In this document: piece after piece, positions 1-5,043 of the stretch
How the letters are laid out: each line of letters starts with the position of its first letter
Position numbering within the stretch: the first letter of the stretch is position 1
From: an uncultured Collinsella sp.
GTDB taxonomy: Bacteria; Actinomycetota; Coriobacteriia; Coriobacteriales; Coriobacteriaceae
Assembly: GCA_900554495.1 (NCBI GenBank)
Contig: USHR01000103.1
Span: 1 to 6,521, forward strand
Length of the DNA: 6,521 nt
Direction: 5' to 3'
Made by a program: the position numbers and the translations under genes
The notes under the pieces: model-generated
Told to the model about the DNA's origin: nothing
Seen by the model: the letters and a program-made list of their open reading frames with translations, nothing else
The model's database searches: none

Positions 1-342
1 ATCGCGACCGAGCGAAATCATAGGGATCACGTCAAAATTACGCAGGTGATCAATCAGACGGTGCAGCTCGTCAGCCGGCATAGCCTGGTCAAAAAGGACC
101 TCATCGGTCTGAGCGTCGACCACATGCGCGCCATTAAAGGCAACCAGCAGACCGTCATGGTTTTGAAGGTCGAGCTCCTGCGCCAAGGCGTGCAGTCCCC
201 ATGCGGGACGGCCCGAAGCCAAGATGAGCTTAATGCCCGACTCCTGCGCCGCGAGCAGCTTCTCGCGCGTACGCGGGCTAATCACTTTCTGATCGTTGGT
301 GAGCGTACCGTCGATATCCATCGCGATGGCTTTGATTGCCAT
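1..342 (-). CDS. Cof-type HAD-superfamily phosphatase, N-terminal part (runs off the left edge)
   Basis: This is the first 114 codons of a haloacid dehalogenase-like hydrolase, read leftwards from the ATG at 340-342; the rest lies beyond base 1. HAD motif I is seen at residues 9-14 (DIDGTL), with D9 the expected nucleophile and D11 the expected acid/base. Motif II is the Ser in LILASGRP (about residue 43). The stretch that follows (NHDGLLVAFNGAHV) is typical of the Cof/subclass IIB branch, whose members dephosphorylate sugar phosphates, flavin or pyridoxal phosphates and similar small molecules in the cytoplasm. The cap domain and motifs III and IV are not in view, so the substrate cannot be named. 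A strong ribosome binding site (AGGGAGG, five bases before the ATG) fixes the start. The gene follows deoC on the same strand after a 149-bp gap and could be cotranscribed with it, although no terminator or clear promoter is visible in that gap. Confidence 0.88.
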   Translation of the reverse strand, partial: MAIKAIAMDIDGTLTNDQKVISPRTREKLLAAQESGIKLILASGRPAWGLHALAQELDLQNHDGLLVAFNGAHVVDAQTDEVLFDQAMPADELHRLIDHLRNFDVIPMISLGRD

Positions 343-491
343 ATATGCCTCCCTGTCATTGAACAACCTTGTCTGAGCCATCATACAGAACACCCATCGC
401 GACTCCGTTTACAACGGGCAAAAAGTCATATTGTCTCGAACATGAACGGCGTGTGGTCGTGAAGCTTTATCGCTCAGGTCAAATACGTCTG

Positions 492-1166
492 CTAGCGACG
501 CTCATCCGTCGGTGCGCCCTCGACGATCGCGATGCCCGCCGATGCGCCTAACGCGCTGGCGCCGGCCTCGATGAATGCGCAAGCCTCTTCGTAATTATGG
601 ATACCGCCCGCCGCCTTGATTGCCACGGCATCGCCGAGCACCTCGTGCATCAGCCGCACGTCCTCGAGCTTAGCACCGCCAAAGCTTCTGCCGGTCGATG
701 TCTTAAGGAATCCCGGCTTGGCCTCCAGCGCGATCTCGCATACACGGCGCTTGGCGGCGTCGTCGCCGTCCAGCTTGCACATCTCGACGATTACCTTGTC
801 AGTGATGCCATGCGCGCGACAAAAATCAGCAATGGTAGTCATCTCGCGCTCGATGGCATCAAAATCGCGGTTCTCGATCGACCCCTGATTCAAAACGTAG
901 TCAATCTCGGTAAAGCCACACGCAGCGTATTCCTCAAACCTCGCAAGCTTCTCCTCAAGCGTCATAGTGCCCTGGGGAAAGTCGATGGCGCCGGCAAGGA
1001 TGATGTCAGAGCCCTCGAGCATGGCGCGGCCCGTCTCGTACTCCTGAAGGTTCGCGAATACGCAGCGAAAGTTGTACTTTAACGCCTTCTCGACATACTG
1101 CTCAAACGTGTCCTCGGGGGCATCGATATAGTCGATGTATTTATTGATGGGTTTGGCAAGCGTCAT
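492..1166 (-). CDS. deoC: Deoxyribose-phosphate aldolase (divergent class I DERA)
   Basis: A 224-residue cytoplasmic TIM-barrel aldolase. The family splits 2-deoxyribose-5-phosphate into glyceraldehyde-3-phosphate and acetaldehyde in deoxynucleoside breakdown. The Schiff-base lysine is K155 in PGFLKTSTG. The second active-site lysine is K184 in AIKAAGGIH, and the proton-relay aspartate is D89 in TEIDYVLN. The phosphate-binding end of the barrel is represented by AGGI near 186-189 and GASALGAS at 202-209. The length matches the usual 220-250. The N-terminus is unusual: the normal IDHTLLKP-like segment reads IDYIDAPED, so the DHT motif is lost although the main catalytic residues remain. The start is set by AAGGAGG six bases before the ATG. 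No other deo gene (deoA, deoB, deoD, cdd) is visible nearby. The gene precedes the HAD phosphatase on the same strand. A related DeoC-fold aldolase with altered substrate is possible. Confidence 0.9.
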   Translation of the reverse strand: MTLAKPINKYIDYIDAPEDTFEQYVEKALKYNFRCVFANLQEYETGRAMLEGSDIILAGAIDFPQGTMTLEEKLARFEEYAACGFTEIDYVLNQGSIENRDFDAIEREMTTIADFCRAHGITDKVIVEMCKLDGDDAAKRRVCEIALEAKPGFLKTSTGRSFGGAKLEDVRLMHEVLGDAVAIKAAGGIHNYEEACAFIEAGASALGASAGIAIVEGAPTDERR

Positions 1167-1172
1167 GCTGGG

Positions 1173-1179
1173 CCTCCTT
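1173..1179 (-). promoter_or_regulatory. Ribosome binding site of deoC
   Basis: On the minus strand this reads AAGGAGG, a full match to the anti-Shine-Dalgarno core, six bases before the ATG at 1164-1166. It fixes the deoC start. Confidence 0.85.
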
Positions 1180-1200
1180 GTTCAGGACTGACAACCGATT

Positions 1201-1224
1201 CGTGGTTTCACGCGAAAAACCACG
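1201..1224. promoter_or_regulatory. Perfect inverted repeat upstream of deoC (possible operator)
   Basis: CGTGGTTT and AAACCACG form a perfect 8-bp inverted repeat around an 8-bp centre (CACGCGAA). It lies 35-58 bases before the deoC start codon. Nested inside it is an imperfect palindrome (TTTCACGCGAAA). The position suits an operator or a 5' UTR hairpin for deoC. No T-run follows on either strand, so it is not a convincing terminator. Which regulator might bind is unknown. Confidence 0.45.
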
Positions 1225-1476
1225 TTCAATGTACGCCCGGCATGCAAGGACAGCGTCCGCATTCCGACAAGTGGTATGAAATTAGCTTTAAACGTATATT
1301 TACAGACAGCGAATGGCACCGCACGCGGATGCCGACAGCAAGACATCCCCCTCCTCAATACACCCTCATGCCCCTTTACTGTTTGCGACCAGAAATGATG
1401 AGCTGCACAACGTCGTTAGCGGTCGAATTCGACCTCTGACGACGTCACGCGACCCATCGTATCTGGCCGACAACAG
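1225..1476. other. Intergenic stretch with no recognisable gene
   Basis: I find no credible gene here. Short open frames on the plus strand (from 1242 and from 1313) have no ribosome binding site and read like non-coding sequence. An AT-rich patch at about 1276-1302 stands out in GC-rich surroundings and may belong to the deoC promoter region, but no clear -35/-10 pair can be assigned. Confidence 0.5.
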
Positions 1477-1514
1477 AAAAGGGGCCCGTATCCCAACGGA
1501 TACGGGCCCCTTTC
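1477..1514 (-). terminator. Strong intrinsic terminator, probably the original pgi terminator
   Basis: A perfect 13-bp GC-rich stem (1481-1493 with 1498-1510) closes on a CAAC loop. It is flanked by AAAA on the left and TTT on the right, so on the minus strand the stem is followed by TTTTCTG. It lies 14 bases past the stop codon of the detached pgi tail at 1524-1526. That suggests it terminated pgi before the 3.5-kb segment arrived. A near copy stands after the present pgi stop at 4981-5010. It could also block plus-strand readthrough from the intergenic region into the inserted segment. Confidence 0.8.
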
Positions 1515-1523
1515 GGCCATGAC

Positions 1524-1571
1524 CTATCTCAGCAGCAAAGACCACTTGCGGTGAGCGCGGTAGAACTCGAT
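1524..1571 (-). pseudogene. Detached duplicate of the pgi 3' end
   Basis: Read on the minus strand, 1571 to 1545 encodes IEFYRAHRK, identical in DNA to the last nine codons of the intact pgi gene. Where the intact gene has its TAG stop, this copy has TGG and continues as WSLLLR before a TAG at 1524-1526. Upstream of IEF the similarity to pgi stops abruptly (base 1572 onward), so this is a fragment created at an integration junction and not a decayed whole gene. It has no start codon and is presumably not expressed. Confidence 0.8.
1544..1571 (-). repeat. 28-bp direct repeat, left copy (putative attL)
   Basis: Identical over 28 bases to 5046-5073, in the same orientation and 3502 bases apart. 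With three mismatches the similarity extends left to 1533 (36 of 39 bases). It ends sharply at 1571/1572, where this copy leaves pgi sequence. It marks the left end of the inserted segment. Confidence 0.85.
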
Positions 1572-1662
1572 CGCACTATCTTATCCGAGCCGGGGCACGT
1601 TCGCACAGCGCGCGCATGACGGTTGCAAAACCACCCCATTTGAAACAAACGCAAAAAAGTAC

Positions 1663-1689
1663 TTGCAAAGACGCGTTCTGACATATAAG
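1663..1689 (+). promoter_or_regulatory. Possible sigma-70-type promoter for the element operon
   Basis: TTGCAA (1663-1668) and TATAAG (1684-1689) resemble -35 and -10 boxes, but their 15-base spacer is shorter than the ideal 17. The -35 box overlaps an 8-bp palindrome (AAGTACTT, 1657-1664) that could be an operator. This is the best candidate upstream of the three-gene cluster, but it is weak evidence. Confidence 0.3.
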
Positions 1690-1696
1690 TTGATAA

Positions 1697-1716
1697 AAGA
1701 CCGCCGTTGCGGTTTT
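1697..1716 (+). terminator. Small hairpin with T-run in the leader (possible attenuator)
   Basis: ACCGC and GCGGT (1700-1704 with 1709-1713) pair around a CGTT loop. Flanking A-T pairs and one G-T pair (1697-1699 with 1714-1716) can extend the stem, and TTTT follows at 1713-1716. It lies just downstream of the putative promoter, where it could reduce transcription of the cluster. The stem is short, so this is tentative. Confidence 0.25.
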
Positions 1717-2024
1717 AAGTAGATCGAGCATATGAAGTTTGAGTTTTAGCGTGTAAGAGAAGGAAGATCGGCAAAGTACAACCCCAAACGCAATGACAAC
1801 TTAATGAGGTAACTGCCACATGTGAGGCACCCAGGGCATTGCTGTCTCGATTTTGAGCACGATGCCTTCCGCCTTGCATGGGCCGTTCCATCCCGCCCCT
1901 GCAGCAACTGCCTCACGGGCTCATTGAAAACCGCATAGCACCCCAACGTCAGCACATCACCCACGGCAAGCGCATCACTCACGACAACCAGCACATCAAC
2001 AAACAGCACGAACATCAACCGATT

Positions 2025-2030
2025 GGAGAA
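2025..2030 (+). promoter_or_regulatory. Ribosome binding site that fixes the start at 2034
   Basis: GGAGAA lies three bases before the ATG at 2034, with its GGAG core five bases from it. The in-frame ATG at 1878 has nothing similar, so translation most likely begins at 2034. Confidence 0.7.
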
Positions 2031-2033
2031 GCT

Positions 2034-2924
2034 ATGACAAACCACCACGCTGAAGACGGCGATAAGAAAAGCATTCTGGATGCCCGCATTGAGCGAGCAT
2101 ATGCAAACGAATATGACGCCGCCTTTGCCGCCGCGACCATCAAGAACTACGCGTCGCTACCGCTCGCGACGATCTTGGCCGACCACCCTCAACTGCTGAA
2201 GCGCTGCACAAAGATCATGGGCGACCCCGACATTCGCAAGCTGACAGACCCCTATGCCCCAAAACGCGACAACGATTCGTACGTTCTTACCGTAGGCTGC
2301 CTAGCCCATATGCTTACGGCGCTCGACACGAAACTCAAGCTCGAATGGGAACCCGACGAGCGTCATGAACTCGAAAGCAAGCGGAACACCCTGCGCACCG
2401 CACTGTTCCTTCCGTTGGACGGCCTCAAGCGCTGCAACGTCGAGCTCAATACACGGGCGCGGCAAAAGCCCGGGACCACGGGGCAGAAAACTCCAAGACC
2501 CCATGCGGCCATCGTCGACCGCAACCGATATAACCGCATGACCGCGCACTTTTCCGCCGAGGGAGCAGCCATAAGGACGCTGATTGACCTGCTGTGCCTC
2601 CTGAGCATCAACGAGCTATTTGAGGGCTATCTCGCCCTTGTTCCTGCGACGGCACCCAAGTCGGTAGCAAAGATCATCGAGACCTGCAGACGCCAGTTTG
2701 AGCGCCATCGCAATGGCAGCGAGATGAACGCCAGCATCGCGCAGTACTACGCGGCTCATTACAAAAATGACGGATGTGCCCCTATCGAGCATCAGCTGCG
2801 GCTCGCCTACACCACGCCCGTCGCAACGCTCCATCGCTTTGGAGCCCTTGGCGCTTGCGAGCCGCACGAACAGGCAGCCTGCCCCACAACCGAGCTCGAT
2901 CTCAGGCTCGGACGAACCCTGTAG
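2034..2924 (+). CDS. Unrecognised 296-residue protein, first gene of the element cluster
   Basis: I do not recognise this protein. It looks soluble and mainly helical. It opens with a charged segment (residues 7-30), followed by alternating charged and hydrophobic helices. A basic, Pro/Gly-rich linker occupies about 141-168 (RARQKPGTTG through DRNRYNRM). The most hydrophobic segment is about 180-203 (IRTLIDLLCLLSINELFEGYLALV); its acidic residues make it more likely a buried helix than a membrane span. A basic helix follows (KIIETCRRQFERHR, 214-227). There is no signal peptide, and I see no tyrosine or serine recombinase catalytic pattern, relaxase histidine cluster or Walker motif. The start is chosen for its GGAGAA site; an in-frame start at 1878 would add 52 residues of His/Gln/Asn-rich sequence. 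It is the first of three codirectional genes, 63 bases before the protease, and so could be an adaptor, substrate or DNA-binding partner of the protease-ATPase pair. Confidence 0.75.
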   Translation: MTNHHAEDGDKKSILDARIERAYANEYDAAFAAATIKNYASLPLATILADHPQLLKRCTKIMGDPDIRKLTDPYAPKRDNDSYVLTVGCLAHMLTALDTKLKLEWEPDERHELESKRNTLRTALFLPLDGLKRCNVELNTRARQKPGTTGQKTPRPHAAIVDRNRYNRMTAHFSAEGAAIRTLIDLLCLLSINELFEGYLALVPATAPKSVAKIIETCRRQFERHRNGSEMNASIAQYYAAHYKNDGCAPIEHQLRLAYTTPVATLHRFGALGACEPHEQAACPTTELDLRLGRTL

Positions 2925-2987
2925 CCCGCCAGCCCCTCCGCGGGCAACAATCCTATTCCACAACACAACCAACAGAAAGGAGTCCTC

Positions 2988-3605
2988 ATGGACACCAATC
3001 ATTCCCCCATCATCAGCCCCCTCACCATGCGTGAATCCGCCCGAGGTATCACGCTCACCAGCATTTACGATGAGATGCTCGCCCGTCGCGAGCTCTCCGT
3101 CATGGGAAACATCGAAACCCCGATGGCCCACGACCTATGCCAGCAGATCCGCCTGCTCGATGCCACCGACCCCAGCCGCCCCATCACCATATTTGTCGCC
3201 AGCGCCGGCGGAAGCGTGCGATCGGGTCTTGCGATCTATGACGCCATGCGCCTCGCATCGTGCCCCATCCGCACCGTCTGCCTGGAATTCGCCGCGTCCA
3301 TGGGCGCCGTGATTTTTATGGGCGGCGACGATCGCCGTATGGCGCCCCATGCAGAGCTCATGATTCACGACCCGCTGATCCCCCAGGGGGCAGGCGGCTC
3401 GGCACTTGCGCTGCAGGAAACCAGCCGGCGTCTCATGCAGACCCGCAAGACCCTCACGCAAATCCTCTCGGACCGCAGCGGCCTCACGCCCAAGCGCATC
3501 CAGTCCCTCACTGCAAAAGACACCTACCTTTCGGCCGAGCGCGCCGTCGAGCTCGGCTTTGCCCACGAAATCCTCTCGACCACCAAGGAGGTCGCCCATG
3601 TCTAA
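2988..3605 (+). CDS. ClpP-like (S14 family) serine protease encoded on the element
   Basis: A 205-residue protein with a complete ClpP fold. The oxyanion/substrate loop is ASAGGSVRSGLAIYDAM (71-87), the nucleophile is S104 in EFAASMGAVIF, the histidine is H127 in LMIHDPL, and the aspartate is D178 in TAKDTYLSAERA. Spacing and length match housekeeping ClpP. The handle region after the histidine (131-152) is Gly/Ser/Ala-rich and differs from the usual QGxxxD-type handle. The N-terminus (residues 1-20) is not the standard ClpP start, so pairing with ClpX or ClpC axial loops is uncertain. ClpP subunits form tetradecameric chambers fed by an ATPase; no Clp ATPase is encoded nearby. Instead the gene overlaps a VirD4-like ATPase gene by 8 bp (3598-3605). 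The start has an AGAAAGGAG site at 2974-2982. It is probably an accessory paralogue, not the cell's main ClpP, because it sits inside a putative mobile segment without clpX. Confidence 0.88.
   Translation: MDTNHSPIISPLTMRESARGITLTSIYDEMLARRELSVMGNIETPMAHDLCQQIRLLDATDPSRPITIFVASAGGSVRSGLAIYDAMRLASCPIRTVCLEFAASMGAVIFMGGDDRRMAPHAELMIHDPLIPQGAGGSALALQETSRRLMQTRKTLTQILSDRSGLTPKRIQSLTAKDTYLSAERAVELGFAHEILSTTKEVAHV
3585..3591 (+). promoter_or_regulatory. Ribosome binding site for the VirD4-like gene, inside the protease gene
   Basis: AAGGAGG lies six bases before the ATG at 3598, within the last codons of the protease gene. It decides the start of the ATPase gene against an in-frame ATG at 3406. 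The next gene's start codon overlaps the protease stop (ATGTCTAA), a typical translational-coupling arrangement. Confidence 0.85.
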
Positions 3606-4902
3606 CCTCACCAGCCGCCTCGCCGCATCTGAGTCCGCATCGTCCACCATCCTCGCCAAGGATCGAACGCTTTCCTGCGACACCCGCCAAACGGGACTCA
3701 ACAACAACGCACTTGTAATCGGCCCCTCGGGAGCCGGCAAGACCCGAAACGTCCTCAAGCCCAACCTGCTGCAAATGAACGCAAGCTACATCGTGCTCGA
3801 CACCAAAGGCACGCTCTGTCGCGAAGTGGGACCCGTGCTGGCAGCCCACGGTTACCGCGTGCAATGTCTCAACTTCGCCGACCTCAACACCGTCCCGGCC
3901 CTTGCGCCCGGCATCGAGCGCTGCGGTTACAACCCCCTGAGGCACATTCGCCGCAAGGCGGACGGCAGGCCCAACCAGCAGGACATCCTCTCGGTGGCAA
4001 AGGCCATCTGCCCCATCGAGGACAACAACCAGCCTTTTTGGGATCATGCGGCGGCAAACCTGCTGTCGTGTCTTATCGCCTACGTCACCGAACAGCTACC
4101 CGCCGACGAGCAGACGATCAGCTCGGTCATCAAGCTGATCGAGCACCTGCAGGACGGTGCCACAGGTCGATTGTTTGACGACCTGATCACGACCGACCCC
4201 CAAAGCTATGCCCTCTCGCTATGGCGGCGCTACGCCATTACGCAAAATGCCGAGCGCATGCACGCGAGCATCGTCGGCATCCTTGCCGAAAAGGTCATGT
4301 GTCTGGGATTCGACGGTGCGGCACAGCTCTATCGTGAGTGCCATCAGGTGGACTTCGCTTCCATGGGACACACCCCCTGCGCCCTGTTTGTAACCGTGAG
4401 CGATATTGACCGCAATCTCGATCCGCTGACCGGCCTCTTTATTACGCAGGCGTTTATGGGCCTCATTCGTGAGGCCGATAGGCAGCCCGACGGCAGCCTG
4501 CCCGTGCCCGTGCGCTTTATGCTCGATGACTTCGCAAATCTGCAGATCCCCCAGATCGACAACGTGCTCTCGATTATCCGAAGCCGCAACATCTGGGCAA
4601 CGCTGCTGCTGCAGTCGACCAACCAGCTCGATGCGCTCTATGGCGAGGCACGCGCACGCTCCATCATGGGCAACTGCGACACGCATCTGGTGCTGGCGTT
4701 CCAGGATCCCGAGAGCGCCCGGGTGTTTTCCGACCGCGCCGACGCGCTGCCCAGCACGCTCATGGCGACGCCGATCGATCGCTCGTGGCTCTTTGTGCGC
4801 GGCTGCACTCCCGAACAGGTCGAGCGCTTTAGGCTCGAAGACCATCCGCTCTACGGGGAGCTGCCCGAGGCGCAGCGAGGCCATGCGGAGGCCGAGCTCT
4901 AG
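3598..4902 (+). CDS. TraG/VirD4-type hexameric ATPase lacking membrane segments
   Basis: A 434-residue P-loop ATPase of the type IV coupling protein family. Walker A is GPSGAGKT at 42-49 and the Walker B region is VRFMLDDFANL at 305-315. Downstream family blocks are IRSRNIWATLLLQSTNQL (327-344) and IMGNCDTHLVLAF (356-368). The segment TRQTGLNNNALVIG just before Walker A and YIVLDTKGTL after it closely resemble VirD4-like proteins of Gram-positive conjugative elements. Normal coupling proteins begin with two transmembrane helices; this one starts directly at the ATPase domain and has none, so it should be cytoplasmic. The residue after the Walker B aspartate, usually Glu (LDEFA), is Asp (D311). 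Family members pump DNA-protein complexes towards a secretion channel, but no relaxase or channel gene is visible here. The 8-bp overlap with the ClpP-like gene suggests coupled expression and perhaps a joint complex. A HerA-like role in a defence system is an alternative to conjugation. Confidence 0.85.
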   Translation: MSNLTSRLAASESASSTILAKDRTLSCDTRQTGLNNNALVIGPSGAGKTRNVLKPNLLQMNASYIVLDTKGTLCREVGPVLAAHGYRVQCLNFADLNTVPALAPGIERCGYNPLRHIRRKADGRPNQQDILSVAKAICPIEDNNQPFWDHAAANLLSCLIAYVTEQLPADEQTISSVIKLIEHLQDGATGRLFDDLITTDPQSYALSLWRRYAITQNAERMHASIVGILAEKVMCLGFDGAAQLYRECHQVDFASMGHTPCALFVTVSDIDRNLDPLTGLFITQAFMGLIREADRQPDGSLPVPVRFMLDDFANLQIPQIDNVLSIIRSRNIWATLLLQSTNQLDALYGEARARSIMGNCDTHLVLAFQDPESARVFSDRADALPSTLMATPIDRSWLFVRGCTPEQVERFRLEDHPLYGELPEAQRGHAEAEL

Positions 4903-4949
4903 ACGCAGGGCCCTCGCAGCACGCGACGCTCCGGCGAAGATCCTTAAAG

Positions 4950-4972
4950 GCCGTGCGCCCCGGGGCCACGGC
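4950..4972. repeat. GC-rich inverted repeat after the VirD4-like gene
   Basis: GCCGTG (4950-4955) and CACGGC (4967-4972) are perfect inverted repeats with a further GC-rich palindrome (GCCCCGGGGC) between them. There is no T-run, so it is not an intrinsic terminator by itself. It may fold at the 3' end of the cluster's mRNA or be an element-end protein site. Confidence 0.3.
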
Positions 4973-4976
4973 AAAG

Positions 4977-5010
4977 CAAAGGGGCCCGCATCCGATAGGA
5001 TACGGGCCCC
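4977..5010 (-). terminator. Intrinsic terminator of pgi (element-side copy)
   Basis: A 13-position GC-rich stem (4981-4993 with 4998-5010) with one C-A mismatch and a four-base loop. On the minus strand it is followed by TTTGCTTT, suited to ending pgi transcription 33 bases past the stop codon. On the plus strand CCCC is followed by TGACTAT, so it is a poor terminator for the VirD4-like gene, although the stem may still slow convergent transcription. Its stem nearly duplicates 1481-1510. Confidence 0.75.
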
Positions 5011-5043
5011 TGACTATAAGGCGCGATGCGTTAACAGCAGCGA

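Larger units (their letters stand above)
1572..2033 (+). other. Non-coding left end of the element and long 5' leader
   Basis: No convincing gene lies here. The stretch holds a possible promoter (1663-1689), a small hairpin with a T-run (1697-1716), an imperfect hairpin (1835-1866), and then about 80 bases very rich in C and A. By my count 1941-2020 has 34 C, 30 A, 10 G and 6 T. CAGCACATCA occurs exactly at 1950-1959 and 1989-1998, with a split third copy at 2004-2017 (CAGCAC, GAA, CATCA). TTGCAAA occurs at 1623-1629 and 1663-1669. If the promoter is right the leader is roughly 340 bases. An open frame from an ATG at 1878 runs in phase into the downstream gene, but it lacks a ribosome binding site and its composition mirrors the C/A bias. 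Confidence 0.5.

Noticed and set aside
343..491. Promoter or terminator between deoC and the HAD gene
   Set aside because: A short inverted repeat (CCGTT-TAC-AACGG, 405-417) has no T-run. The candidate TTGTAA and TATGAT boxes on the minus strand are 23 bases apart, too far for a promoter.
46..551. Plus-strand open frames at the left edge
   Set aside because: They lie opposite the HAD and deoC coding sequences, which have family motifs and good ribosome binding sites.
1878..2033. In-frame N-terminal extension of the unknown element protein from the ATG at 1878
   Set aside because: No ribosome binding site precedes 1878, whereas GGAGAA precedes 2034. The extra 52 residues (His/Gln/Asn-rich) simply mirror the C/A-biased DNA.
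1746..2048. 100-codon minus-strand open frame in the element leader
   Set aside because: No ribosome binding site and an implausible Val/Ser/Cys-rich product. It is the antisense of the C/A-rich leader.
3406..3597. Earlier in-frame ATG for the VirD4-like gene
   Set aside because: The extra 64 residues are read out of frame through the conserved ClpP-like gene. A perfect AAGGAGG and an ATG/stop overlap point to 3598.
2616..4974. Several long minus-strand open frames (about 170-250 codons) opposite the element genes
   Set aside because: GC-rich DNA produces long antisense frames opposite real genes. These lack family motifs and overlap strongly supported proteins.
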